Assembly: GCA_013306675.1 (NCBI GenBank)
Contig: JABLUY010000020.1
Span: 124,001-188,000 of the forward strand
DNA: 64,000 nucleotides
Source of the DNA: Thraustochytrium sp. TN22
Lineage: Eukaryota; Sar; Bigyra; Thraustochytrida; Thraustochytriidae
Reading direction: 5' to 3'
In this document: in pieces, positions 1 to 9,142 of the stretch
Layout of the letters: every line of letters starts with the position of its first letter
How positions within the stretch are numbered: position 1 is the stretch's first letter
The notes under the pieces: generated by a model
What the model saw: only the letters and a program-made list of their open reading frames with translations
Told to the model about the DNA's origin: nothing
Database searches by the model: none
Program-made: the position numbers and the translations under genes

Positions 1-48
1 TCGCAGCGGATCGCACGCTCGCGGTTCCAGCCGGCACAGCTCTCCAAG

Positions 49-1569
49 TCAGTGGGCGCTGTCTGCGAAAAAGGCGCGGGCCGCGTGGATGATCTTGGTG
101 CGCTCCGACGCGACAGCAAAGAAGTCGTACATGTGCGGGTCGGCGATGCGCGAGGTGAGCGCGATGGCAGCGCCCGGGTCGCGGTGGCGCAGCAGCGAGA
201 CGGGCGGCGGGATCATGCCGTCCTGCTCGTGGTGCACCAGCAGCTTGCGGTTGTGCGGCAGCAGGTGCCATGCGTCGCCGACTGGCATGTCCCAGCCGAG
301 CAGGCGCACGAGGTGAAGCGCGAGCGAGTTCAGCAGGCCGCGCCGCCCAAGCAAGACGCCGAGACCCGCGCAGTACACTGTGCACTCCCAGGCGGGGCCG
401 ATCGACCGGCTCAGCATGAGCAGCACGGAGGCGACGCCCAGCGTCTTGGCCGCAAAGATTGTCATGCGCAGCGCCGACTGTGCGCGCGGCGTCGTGGCGC
501 GGCGCGCTGCATTGTCAAACGGCCAGTATGGGGACATGGACCGGTGCAGAAGGCTCACGAGCAGCGTGGACATGCCGAATGCCGTCATCAAGGCGAGGCC
601 CGGCACCGAGGGCGGCGAGACGCCCAGGCCCCAGCGCGCCACGGCGCAAGCGCACGCGCACGCATCCAGCAGGATGAGCCCGCCGATTGGCGCCATGTCA
701 AAGTCATTGCCCAGCTTGTCCCGCACGACGTCCAGGAGGCTGAAGAAGGTGCGGTCCGCGATGACGAAGGGGCGTTGCGCGGCCGCCGCCGATGACGATG
801 CCGCCGCGGCCGCGGAGGAGCCGGTGTTGGACGGCAGGGCGCCGGGAGCGGAGGCTGGCGGTGGCGACACCGGCGACGCCGAGGCGGCGGCCAGGACCGC
901 CACCGCGCCGCCGATGGAGTGGCCGTGCAGGAGGATGTCCGACATGGACGCGCCCTGCTCGCGCTGCAGCCAGCTCAGCACGGCGCGGCCATCCTGCACC
1001 AGATCGGCGCCGCAGGTAGTGCGGCCTGTGCTGGCGCCCACGCCGCGATAGTTGACCAAGAGTAAATGACATGGCGCCCCGATCAGCTTCTGCACCTCGA
1101 GCGCGGTGGGCAGCTTCTCCTCGTAGCACACGCCGTTCGCATTCAGCAGCACAAAGTACTTGCTGCAGCCCGGCGCCGCGTGGCGCAGGAGCACGCCGTC
1201 CAGCACGCCGCTGCCGCTGCTGCCGGCCGGGATGCTCACGCGCGCCGCCTGCTTGACCTTGGCCAGGAACTCGTCTCGCACCTTTTCCAGATCCTGCTGC
1301 CGCACCACGTACACAATCTGCGACGGCAGGAAGAGCATGCTCAGCACGAACCGCCACGCGTACCAGTTGCCCACCGCTGCCGCGCCCAGCACGAGCCCTG
1401 CGGACCCCACGAGCGACGCCAGCTGCGCCAGCTGCGCCGCCTCGCCAGCGCCGTCAGCGCCGCCGAGTGCGCCCAGGGCCTCGCCGCCGCCCGCCTCGCC
1501 GCCGCCGCTGCGGCCGCTGCCGCCACCGCTGCCGCGGCCGCCCGCCGCTCCGCCGCCGCCGCCCTCCAT
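49..1569 (-). CDS. Alpha/beta hydrolase, CHLPS/DUF818-like, membrane-anchored
   Basis: The 506-residue protein has a Gly-rich, disordered first 45 residues, then hydrophobic segments at about 48-68 and 72-90 that probably anchor it in a membrane. The hydrolase core follows: an NYRGVGAS stretch at about 173-180 (oxyanion side) and the nucleophile elbow GHSIGG with Ser218. Towards the C-terminus, HHEQDGMIPP supplies a candidate acid (Asp) and ADPHMYDF a candidate His, so the Ser-Asp-His triad looks complete. Further hydrophobic stretches lie between about residues 295 and 420, inserted between nucleophile and acid. NYRGVG plus GHSIGG resembles the CHLPS (DUF818) and ABHD groups. The substrate is unknown; an ester or lipid is likely. 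The start is an ATG and the stop TGA. The gene is divergent from the methyltransferase at 2159. Confidence 0.8.
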   Translation of the reverse strand: MEGGGGGAAGGRGSGGGSGRSGGGEAGGGEALGALGGADGAGEAAQLAQLASLVGSAGLVLGAAAVGNWYAWRFVLSMLFLPSQIVYVVRQQDLEKVRDEFLAKVKQAARVSIPAGSSGSGVLDGVLLRHAAPGCSKYFVLLNANGVCYEEKLPTALEVQKLIGAPCHLLLVNYRGVGASTGRTTCGADLVQDGRAVLSWLQREQGASMSDILLHGHSIGGAVAVLAAASASPVSPPPASAPGALPSNTGSSAAAAASSSAAAAQRPFVIADRTFFSLLDVVRDKLGNDFDMAPIGGLILLDACACACAVARWGLGVSPPSVPGLALMTAFGMSTLLVSLLHRSMSPYWPFDNAARRATTPRAQSALRMTIFAAKTLGVASVLLMLSRSIGPAWECTVYCAGLGVLLGRRGLLNSLALHLVRLLGWDMPVGDAWHLLPHNRKLLVHHEQDGMIPPPVSLLRHRDPGAAIALTSRIADPHMYDFFAVASERTKIIHAARAFFADSAH

Positions 1570-2158
1570 CTCGCTCCGCGCGGCGCGCGATGTCGCGTTT
1601 CCTCCTCTGCCAGCGCCCAGCCTGCGCTGCCTGGCTCCAAGTCTTCGTTCGTTCCAGCCTCAGCTGTCTCATCTCGTCTCTGTCCAAGTCAGTCAAAGCC
1701 AGACCCAGACAGCGAGCCTGAGGCTGCGCCAAGTCGGCGGCGCCTCCTCCTCGAGGTGGCGGCTCGCCGGGCACGTCCTCTGCCGCGCTCTCCTGTCGTC
1801 TGGCACGCCACGCTTCGGCACGAGCTCGCGCGCAGGTCTCGGTCTCGCTCGTCTCCATGTCGGCGGCGGCGAACTCGAACCCTCTTCAGAACGTCTGTAC
1901 TCGCACGAAGCAGCACCGTGACGAAGCAGACGGAGCTAGCTAGCTTCGCTAGCGCAGAGGGCGAGCCGCTCGCCGTCGCGCTGCAGCAGACGCAGGCAGC
2001 GGCCGGCCGGTGCTGCTGTCCGAGGCGCTGGGCCCGCCCGCCCCGACGCCGTCGCTCAGGCTGGCCAGCCAGCCCTGCGCCAGGGCGCACGGCGGGCTCT
2101 GCATGACGCACGAGGAGGCGGACTCCGGCGGCGGCCGCGGCGGCGGCGGCAGTGCCGA
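1570..2158. promoter_or_regulatory. Divergent intergenic region between hydrolase and methyltransferase
   Basis: This 589-base GC-rich spacer must hold the promoters of both flanking genes. I see no TATA box. The only clear element is a GCTAGCTAGC run at 1935-1944 followed at once by a second TTCGCTAGC. Open frames crossing it have skewed Arg/Pro/Ala composition and no recognisable domain. Confidence 0.4.
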
Positions 2159-3124
2159 ATGCTCGCGCGCGCGGCGCGGGCGGCTGCGCTGCGCGCGGGC
2201 GGCGGCGCGCGGTGCCACCGCTGGCAGCTGCAGGCGGGCGCGGCGCCGGGCGTCGCGGCGGCGTTGGCGTGGCGAGCCCGCGCGCTGGGCGGGTCGACCT
2301 GGCGGGTGGCGGCGGCGAGGGCCAGCGCGAGCATGAGCGGCGAGGAGACGACGACGAAGGCGGCGGCGGCGGCGCCGTCGGACGAGGAGGTAGAGAAGGC
2401 GGCACGCGCCTTGATGGAGGAGCTGGGCGTGAACGAGGAGGACGCGCAGCGCACGGACCCGCTTGACAGCGCGCAGGTGCCGCGCTTCTACGTGCTGGTG
2501 CATAACGTGACCAAGAAGAACAACGTCGGCATGCTGATGCGGTCGGCGGGCGCTTTCGGCGTCAAGGAGCTGCTCATCGTGGGCCACCGCAACAACACGC
2601 GGTACTACGGCGCGCAGGGGAGCCTGAATCGCGTGCAACTGCGGTACTTTGGGTCGCTCGAGGAGGCCGTAGACTACGTGCGCGAGCGCAACTGCCACAT
2701 CTACGGCATCGAGATCAAATCGGAGGCGCGCTCAGTGGTCGAGGAGCCTTTTGTGGCGGGCAAGAATGCGGCCTTTATTCTGGGTAATGAGGGCCAGGGC
2801 CTGACGGCTGGGCAGTGCCGCGCCTGCGACTCCTTTGTCTATATTCCGCACTACGGCGACGCGACCGAGTCGCTCAACGTGACCATGGCGGGCACCATCG
2901 TGCTGCACCGCTTCGCTTCGTGGGCCAAGTACCCGGAGCACGCGCGGCAGGGTGAGAAGTTCGTGGTGCCGGAGGCGCCCCAGAAGCGGGGCATTGCCAC
3001 GCTGGACGACGCCAAGAAGCATGTCCTGCGCAACTGGGCCAAGCACGGGCAGACCGAGACGGGTGAGACGCCGGCAAAGCGCGCCAAGACAGGCGAGGCG
3101 CCGGCACCAGCGCCGTCATCATAG
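2159..3124 (+). CDS. TrmH/SpoU-family RNA 2'-O-ribose methyltransferase
   Basis: The 321-residue protein carries the three SPOUT motifs of the SpoU (TrmH) family in order. Motif 1 is NNVGMLMRSAGAFG, motif 2 is FILGNEGQGL, and motif 3 is ATESLNVTMAGTIVLHRF, the knotted S-adenosylmethionine site. It should methylate a ribose 2'-OH in tRNA or rRNA; the target cannot be read from sequence. The first 58 residues are rich in Arg and Ala with no acidic residue until past Met59, which looks like a mitochondrial presequence. Met59 at 2333 begins MSGEETTT and would give a cytosolic form. The C-terminus has Lys-rich repeats (AKRAKTGEAPAP). The stop is TAG. A tRNA (Gm18) or mitochondrial rRNA enzyme is equally possible. 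Confidence 0.9.
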   Translation: MLARAARAAALRAGGGARCHRWQLQAGAAPGVAAALAWRARALGGSTWRVAAARASASMSGEETTTKAAAAAPSDEEVEKAARALMEELGVNEEDAQRTDPLDSAQVPRFYVLVHNVTKKNNVGMLMRSAGAFGVKELLIVGHRNNTRYYGAQGSLNRVQLRYFGSLEEAVDYVRERNCHIYGIEIKSEARSVVEEPFVAGKNAAFILGNEGQGLTAGQCRACDSFVYIPHYGDATESLNVTMAGTIVLHRFASWAKYPEHARQGEKFVVPEAPQKRGIATLDDAKKHVLRNWAKHGQTETGETPAKRAKTGEAPAPAPSS

Positions 3125-3223
3125 ATAGAGAGACAGAACCTTGAACGAGAAAGAACGTGAGAGTGGTGGTTCACGGATGTGTGACTGTGAGTGACAGCCT
3201 GCGAAAGAAGGGAAAGAAAAAAA

Positions 3224-3227
<4 letters not shown>

Positions 3228-3254
<27 letters not shown>
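3228..3254. repeat. (GA)n microsatellite
   Basis: About 13 GA units lie in the short spacer between the convergent methyltransferase and kinase genes, just after a run of nine or more A. The spacer (3125-3356) holds nothing else I can name. Confidence 0.9.
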
Positions 3255-3356
3255 AACAGTCATCAGATGCAGTGGAGCAGGCGAAAGGCGCCGCTCTCGT
3301 GATCAGAGCATGGTAGCCATGCGTCGGGCTTGGAAAAAGAAAAAGGCCAGCTCACA

Positions 3357-5219
3357 TTAGCGCTGGCCGACCGGGGTCTCGAGTTCCATCATTGTGGACG
3401 GTGCGTCGCCCGGCAGGAGCGTGTTGAGCGTAAGCTTGGGCAGCTCGTCGACGCCATCATCGTGCATGGAGTGGTCGTTGTGGTGGTGATGGTGGTCGTT
3501 GCCGGCGTGCAGATCGTGGTCGTTACTCTCGTCGGCGTAGTGGCCGCCGGGGCCCATCATGGCGGGGGAGTCGTAGGCGTTGCCGTCCATGTGGCTACCA
3601 TTGGACGAGATCGCACCAGTGCCCGCATCGGCAAAGTGGACATGTGGCCTGTTCATGTCCTCGTGCGCGGCAAAGTGATCGGCCGCGGCGGCCGCAACCC
3701 GAGCCTCGTACTGCTGCTGTTCATAAGACTGGATTGAGGGATCCACGTCCTGCGCATAATGGTGCTGATGCTGGTGCTGGTGCTGGTGCTGGTCCGCATC
3801 AACGAAGTGCTGATTAGCCTGCGCGGCGTGCGCCTGCTGTTGCTGCATGAGCATCTGCTGTTGCTGCTGTTGCTGCTGCTGCATGAGGTGCTGGTGGTGC
3901 GGCTCCATCGGAGGCAGGTAGAGGTGGTTGGCCTGGTGCTGCTGTTGCTGCTGTTGCTGCTGTTGCTGTTGCGGTTGCTGGTAGTGCTGCTGATGCTGCT
4001 GGTGCTGCTGGTGCTGCGGTGGGGACATGGCCTGCTGTTGCGGCTGGCGATGGGTCGCCAAGGGCGCGGCGACTGGACCGGCGCCGCCCAGCGGGTTCAT
4101 GCGCTTGACGGCAGCGGCGACGATGTTCTTCTTGGACTTGCGCTTGTAGTCCGTGAGCGAGCGGTCAATATTTGGCGTGATGGGCGTAGCCGGGACCGAG
4201 GCCATGCTTTGGACCCAAGGGTGGTTGAGCAGCTGGTCGGTGTCGTAGCGCTTGGCCGGATCAACGACGATGAGGCGGCGGATGAGGTCCTTGGCGTTGT
4301 GGGAAATGTGATCCCAGGCCGGATCGTCAAAGTCGAACTCGCCCTTGCAGATATTGCTCCAGAGCTGCGCGTCGGAGGCATCGCCATCCGGGTCAAAAGG
4401 ATGGTAGGCACCGAGAATGACAAAGAGAATCACGCCGACGCTCCAGAGGTCGACCTTGGCCGTGTAGCAGGCAGGACCGCCCTCCTCCGTCATGGTGGTC
4501 TTGACCTCGGGCGCGCAATAGGCCCAGGTGCCGCAGACGGTGCGCATGGTGGCGCTCTCGACGTTGTCGACGATGTTGGCGAGGCCAAAGTCGGCGATCT
4601 TGAGCGCGCTGTCGTCGCCCTTGTGGGCCAGAAGCAGGTTCTCAGGCTTGAGGTCGCGGTGCACGATGCCTGCGCGGTGCAGGAACTTGAGCGCCTGGCC
4701 AATCTTTCGAATGTGGTGGCTGGCCTCCTGCTCTGAGTACGGGCCCTTCTCCACCATGCGATCAAAGAGTTCACCGCCTGTGAGCAGCTCGAGCACGAGG
4801 ATGAGCTCCGACTCCGTGATGAAGATGTCGTAGAGCGTCACGATGTTTGGGTGGCGGCCCACCTTGCGCAGCACCTCCACCTCGCGGCGCAGCGCCTCCA
4901 CGCGCGACTTGCTGATCTGGATGCGCTTCACCGCCACCTGCATGCCGGTGTCCTTGTGCGTGCCCAGGTTCACCGTCGCGTAGTGCCCGCGGCCCAGCAC
5001 CGTGTTGTAGTCCACATCATACGACGCCGAGATGGGCGCCTTATTCAGCAGCAGCTCCACCGGGTCCGGCGTCGGGTCCGGGTCCGGCGACATGCCCTGC
5101 TGCGCCTGGCCGCCGCGCGCGCCCTTGGCGCCCTTGCTGCTCCTGCCGCCCTGGGCCGCCGCAGCGCCAGCGCCGGCTGCGCCCTTGCCTGGCCTCAGCT
5201 TCTTCTGCGCGTTACCCAT
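3357..5219 (-). CDS. CAMK-type Ser/Thr protein kinase with polyQ/His-rich tail
   Basis: The 620-residue protein begins MGNAQKK, a plausible N-myristoylation signal with following basic residues. The kinase domain spans about 68-345: Gly loop GRGHYATV at 76-83, ATP-anchoring Lys98, catalytic loop HRDLKPEN at 187-194 (Asp189), DFG at 210-212, and CGTWAYCAPEV as activation segment and APE motif. All catalytic residues are present, and the layout HRDLKPENLLL plus a two-residue-spaced CGT is typical of CAMK-group kinases such as CaMK1/CDPK. No EF-hands follow, so it is not a CDPK. The C-terminal 240 residues are low complexity: Gln tracts, HQHQHQ repeats and a His-rich NDHHHHH segment. It probably acts at a membrane. 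The upstream activator is unknown; no calmodulin site is obvious. Confidence 0.9.
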   Translation of the reverse strand: MGNAQKKLRPGKGAAGAGAAAAQGGRSSKGAKGARGGQAQQGMSPDPDPTPDPVELLLNKAPISASYDVDYNTVLGRGHYATVNLGTHKDTGMQVAVKRIQISKSRVEALRREVEVLRKVGRHPNIVTLYDIFITESELILVLELLTGGELFDRMVEKGPYSEQEASHHIRKIGQALKFLHRAGIVHRDLKPENLLLAHKGDDSALKIADFGLANIVDNVESATMRTVCGTWAYCAPEVKTTMTEEGGPACYTAKVDLWSVGVILFVILGAYHPFDPDGDASDAQLWSNICKGEFDFDDPAWDHISHNAKDLIRRLIVVDPAKRYDTDQLLNHPWVQSMASVPATPITPNIDRSLTDYKRKSKKNIVAAAVKRMNPLGGAGPVAAPLATHRQPQQQAMSPPQHQQHQQHQQHYQQPQQQQQQQQQQQHQANHLYLPPMEPHHQHLMQQQQQQQQQMLMQQQQAHAAQANQHFVDADQHQHQHQHQHHYAQDVDPSIQSYEQQQYEARVAAAAADHFAAHEDMNRPHVHFADAGTGAISSNGSHMDGNAYDSPAMMGPGGHYADESNDHDLHAGNDHHHHHNDHSMHDDGVDELPKLTLNTLLPGDAPSTMMELETPVGQR

Positions 5220-5242
5220 GCTGCCCGCCTGCGTTCAGCCGC

Positions 5243-5340
5243 TCCTCGCCGCGCCTCGCCTCTCTTCGCTTCGCCTCGCTTCGCCGCGCCTCGCCGCGCC
5301 TCGCCTCGCCTCGCCTCGCCGCGCCTCGCCGCGCTCGCCC
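5243..5340. repeat. Imperfect pentanucleotide array (CCTCG type)
   Basis: The stretch is built from CGCCT/CTCGC five-base units with scattered CGCGC variants. It starts about 25 bases upstream of the kinase ATG, so it lies in the 5' UTR or promoter of that gene. Confidence 0.8.
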
Positions 5341-5370
5341 GCTCGCTCGCTTGCGCGCGACCGACCGACC

Positions 5371-5409
5371 AAGTCAAGTCGAGTCGAGTCGAGCCGAGTC
5401 GGGCCGAGT
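5371..5409. repeat. Imperfect pentanucleotide array (GTCGA type)
   Basis: About seven units of AGTCA/GAGTC/GAGCC follow each other, 30 bases after the CCTCG array. Confidence 0.75.
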
Positions 5410-5672
5410 GCTGCTTGCGCTTTTCAAACCGATCCCAGCCCGCCGCGCGCCCGCCCTCGCCCTCCGCCCGCCGCGCGCCGGTCGCGCCGGCCGCCTCTCG
5501 CGCGCTCCGCGCGCTCCTCGCCGCCGCCGCGCGCTCGCCGCCGCGCCCCGCTCGCGCCGCGCTCCTCGCCGCCGCCGCCGCCGCTCGGTCACGGCTCTGC
5601 GCGCCGCCGAGCCCGCTCTGCCAGCTCCGCCGTGACCGCCTCGCCGCTTCCTGACTGCGCCCTGCCTCCTGC

Positions 5673-5831
5673 TGCCTGCCTGCCTGCCTGCCTGCCTGCT
5701 GCCTCGCTTGCAAGTCCAAACCCGGGTATTCCCCACTGTCTGCCGCCACGCCCCACTGTGGCCCTGCCCAAGCTGCACTTGTGATTGCACGCAGGCAGGC
5801 AGGCGGGCAGGCGGGCGGGCAGGCAGGCGGG
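5673..5831. repeat. Inverted pair of tetranucleotide runs
   Basis: A CCTG run (5673-5699) and a GGCA/GGCG run (5791-5831) are reverse complements of one another around a 90-base spacer, giving a potential hairpin. Confidence 0.65.
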
Positions 5832-6471
5832 TACGACCGGGGAACCGCGCCTTCCGTGCGGCGCTTTTTCCTGCAGCGGCCCGCCTCCGCCTCTGCAAGC
5901 GAGGCGAGCTGGCTGGCGGCCGGCGGCCGGCGGGCAGAGTTTGATCGCAGCGCGGCGGTCTGGCGGCGATTCTTGCGAGGTCGAGGCAGGGCAAGCGGCG
6001 GCAAGCCTCTCAGTCACGCGTTCCGCCTGCTTGGCCGTCGATGAACGCCGGGTGGCACGCGCACTCGCGCTCCGCCCCCCTCGGCCCGCGCCGACTCCTT
6101 CACCGCCCCGCCTCTTCGCCCCGCCGCCGCGGCAGTCTGGGAGTCTGCGACTCGCAGCCTGCGCGCCAGAATCGCCCAGAAGCGGCGGTCGTCGCCTTTC
6201 GGCGATGGCTCCCGGCGAACCCCGCAGGGGCGCGCAGGGAGTTCTGACCGTGGCGCCGGCGGCGGCCGGCTCCCAGGTGGCTGGCCGCGGCTTGGCACCA
6301 AAGTCTTGGCCAGGCGAGCCTCGGAGATCATGGAGATGAAGACCACTCGGGACTTCGGAAGTCGGTCAACCAACTCAACCAATCAACCGCTGGCTGGCCG
6401 CTGGCGCGTGCATGCACATTGCACTGCATGGTGAAGTGCTTCCTGTCGGCCAGGCATACAGCGCCGGCGCA

Positions 6472-6502
<31 letters not shown>
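6472..6502. repeat. (GGCT)n microsatellite
   Basis: Seven to eight GGCT units in tandem, non-coding. Confidence 0.85.
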
Positions 6503-6717
6503 GGTCGGCGTGGATAGCATGGCACGCGCCTGCGATGAGAGAGCATGTCGCGCGTGCCGGCAGGAGTCGGGGCGCAAGCACGTGCCTCACTCACATGGCA
6601 GCCAGGCAAAGCGTAGCTTGCTTAGTAGCTAGCTAGCTAGAGCTAAAACACACACACATAAAGAAGGCTAAGATGTTGTAGTTCGTTGGTGCTAAATGAG
6701 AGCTGTCGTCGTCGTCG

Positions 6718-6773
6718 TCGCTTCGTTGATGTTGCTTACGCAGCATCGCTTCGTTGATGTTGCTTACGCAGCA
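6718..6773. repeat. 28-base tandem duplication across the pyrophosphatase stop
   Basis: Two perfect 28-base copies (6718-6745, 6746-6773) abut. The right copy contains the stop codon and last Ala codons of the pyrophosphatase gene; the left copy repeats them in the 3' UTR. Confidence 0.9.
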
Positions 6774-9142
6774 GTGTAGCCAGCCCAAGCAGCGCCGGCA
6801 GCGAGGGAGTGGGCGAGGAAGAAGTCGGCGAAGACGAGCGAGTTGATGGAGGTGAGCTTGAGGAGGATGTTGACGGCCGGGCCCGAGGTGTCCTTCATGG
6901 GGTCGCCGACGGTGTCGCCGGTAACAGCGGCGCGGTGCTCCTCGGAGCCCTTGCGGCCCATCTTCTCGAGAAGCTTCTTGGCGTTGTCCCAGGCGCCGCC
7001 GGAGTTGGAGGCGGAGATGGCCATCTGGACGCCGGAGACGAGGTTACCGGCGAGAAGGCCGGTCAGGGCGTGGACGCCAAAGACGTAGCCGGTGATGATG
7101 GGCGAGAGGATGACGAGGGCGCCGGGCGCGATCATCTCGCGCAGCGAGGCCTGCGTGGAGATCTCGACGCAGCGCGCGTAGTCCGGCTTGGCGGTGCCCT
7201 CCATCAGCCCCGGGATGCGGTGGAACTGGGCGCGCACCTCGACGACCATCTCGCGCGCGGCAATGCCCACGGACTTCATGGTCATGGCGGAGAACCAGTA
7301 GGGCAGCATGGCGCCGTAGAGCAAGAAGGTGAAGATGATGGGCTCGAGCACGTCGACGTGCGTGGCGCCGATGCGGGCCACGAAGGCGCCGTAAAGAGCG
7401 AGCGAGACGAGGGCGGCGGAGCCGATGGCGAAGCCTTTGCCGATGGCGGCCGTGGTGTTGCCAGCGGCGTCGAGGGCGTCGGTGATGTGGCGCACGGGCG
7501 CGCCGAGCTCGGCCATCTCGGCCAGGCCGCCGGCGTTGTCCGTGATGGGGCCGTAGGCATCGATGGTGAGGCCGATGGAGAGCGAGGACAGCATGCCGAG
7601 CGCGGCGAGCGCCACGCCGTACATGCCGGCAAGCTGCACCGAGGCGAAAACCGTGAGGCCGAGCGCAAGGACCGGGATGATGACGGACTTGTAGCCAAGC
7701 GCCAGGCCGTAGATGATGTTGGTAGCGGCGCCGGTCTTGCACGACTCGGCCACCTCCCTGACGGGAGTGTACGAGTGCGAGGTGTAGTACTCGGTGACCA
7801 GGCCGGTGGCGAGGCCGGCCCAGAGGCCGGAGGCCACGCACACGAAGGCGCCGAACCAGGTGCCGGTGTTGGAGGCGTCGCACTCGACGAGGGGCTTGGG
7901 AAAGCAGAACTCGGAGGGCAGGAACATGAGCGCCAGCACGAAGATGACGGGCGTGAGGAAGACGGTCGAGAGGATGAGCTGCATCTTGAGCACACGCTCG
8001 ATATCGGACTCCTTGCGCACCGGGCTAAGGTCCGTCGCGACGTACGAGGTGCCGAGGCAGACCAGGATGCCAGCCGCAGAGATGAGCAGCGGGAACATCA
8101 TCGAGCCCCAGTTCGACTGCAGCTGCGGCGAGAGCGAGCTGAGTACGAGCGCGGCGCAGGTCGACTCGGCAAAGGACCCGAACAGGTCGGCGCCCATGCC
8201 GGCGATGTCGCCCACGTTGTCGCCCACGTTGTCGGCGATGGTGGCCGGGTTGCGAGGGTCGTCCTCCGGGATGTCCTTCTCCACCTTACCCACCAGGTCG
8301 GCGCCCACGTCGGCCGCCTTGGTGTAGATGCCGCCACCCACGCGCCCAAAGAGCGCAATGGAGCTGCCACCCAGGCCGTAGCCGGCCACCACCTCGAAGA
8401 GCGTGCGGTACACGTACGAGGTCGCGTTCGGGCCCGTGCCGGCGCCCTCCGGCACGAAGATCATCGCGTACACCAGGATGAGGGCGAACAGCGAGGCGAG
8501 CGCCAGCGCGCAAAGCGCAAAGCCCATGACGGCGCCACCGCGGAACGCCGCGTTGAAGGCCGGCGTCCAGCCGATCTGCGCGCACGTCGCGCAGCGCGCG
8601 TTCGTGTACACGGCGATCATCATGCCCACATAGCCGCTCAGCATCGAGGTCGTGCCGCCAATCACAAAGGCCACCGCCGTGTAGATGCCCTCGTTCCAGC
8701 ACGAGCCGGTCTTGTCCAGCTCCACGCCGCTCAGGTTAATGCGCGACGCGTCCTCGCCGCAGTTGCCCGCGCTGCCCACGAGCACCAGCACGAGGCCGCC
8801 AAAAACAACCAAAAAGAGCGCACAGATCTTGTACTCGGCCGCCAGGAACGACTTGGCGCCCAGCGAGATGGCCTCGTAGATGTCCACCAGCTTCTGGGTG
8901 CGATCGCTCTCCGACCCGCGAGGGCCGCCGCCGCCGCCCGACTCCTGCTGCACCAGGCTCACGCTTTCGCCGTGCGCCAGCGCGCCCGCGTCGTCCTGCT
9001 TCATCGCCTTGATGCTGATCGCGCGGATCTTGCCCGCCTGCATCACCGCGAACGCGAACCCGAGCCCGCACGCCACCACAATGAGCAGCGCCGCCTCGAA
9101 CGAGCCGCCCGCGATCGCATAGTCCTCCTCGGCCGACGCCAT
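6764..9142 (-). CDS. Membrane H+-translocating inorganic pyrophosphatase, K+-dependent type
   Basis: The 792-residue polytopic protein couples pyrophosphate hydrolysis to H+ pumping into vacuole-like compartments. The family's catalytic blocks are present in order: DVGADLVGKVEKD, the Asp-rich block NVGDNVGDIAGMGADLFG, and near the C-terminus GDTVGDPMKDTSGP. The hydrophobic pattern fits the family's 16 helices. The block GNTTAAIGKGFAIGS has Ala where K+-independent (type II) enzymes have Lys (GNTTKA), so this should be the K+-dependent type I pump. The frame extends to 9175, but that codon is GTG. The first ATG is at 9142 (MASAEEDY), and I use it. Length is slightly above plant enzymes (about 770) because of a Gly-rich insert near residue 75. 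The stop codon lies in a duplicated 28-base unit. Confidence 0.95.
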   Translation of the reverse strand: MASAEEDYAIAGGSFEAALLIVVACGLGFAFAVMQAGKIRAISIKAMKQDDAGALAHGESVSLVQQESGGGGGPRGSESDRTQKLVDIYEAISLGAKSFLAAEYKICALFLVVFGGLVLVLVGSAGNCGEDASRINLSGVELDKTGSCWNEGIYTAVAFVIGGTTSMLSGYVGMMIAVYTNARCATCAQIGWTPAFNAAFRGGAVMGFALCALALASLFALILVYAMIFVPEGAGTGPNATSYVYRTLFEVVAGYGLGGSSIALFGRVGGGIYTKAADVGADLVGKVEKDIPEDDPRNPATIADNVGDNVGDIAGMGADLFGSFAESTCAALVLSSLSPQLQSNWGSMMFPLLISAAGILVCLGTSYVATDLSPVRKESDIERVLKMQLILSTVFLTPVIFVLALMFLPSEFCFPKPLVECDASNTGTWFGAFVCVASGLWAGLATGLVTEYYTSHSYTPVREVAESCKTGAATNIIYGLALGYKSVIIPVLALGLTVFASVQLAGMYGVALAALGMLSSLSIGLTIDAYGPITDNAGGLAEMAELGAPVRHITDALDAAGNTTAAIGKGFAIGSAALVSLALYGAFVARIGATHVDVLEPIIFTFLLYGAMLPYWFSAMTMKSVGIAAREMVVEVRAQFHRIPGLMEGTAKPDYARCVEISTQASLREMIAPGALVILSPIITGYVFGVHALTGLLAGNLVSGVQMAISASNSGGAWDNAKKLLEKMGRKGSEEHRAAVTGDTVGDPMKDTSGPAVNILLKLTSINSLVFADFFLAHSLAAGAAWAGYTAA

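Larger units (their letters stand above)
5220..6763. other. Intergenic region rich in short tandem repeats
   Basis: No gene is supported in these 1.5 kb. It contains five-base repeats at 5243-5340 and 5371-5409, and four-base repeats at 5673-5699, 5791-5831 and 6472-6502. A (TCG)n run lies at 6705-6720 and a TAGCTAGC cluster near 6626-6640. The CCTG run at 5673 and the CAGG run at 5791 are inverted relative to each other and could fold together. Open frames here are artefacts of repeats lacking stop codons. Confidence 0.7.
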
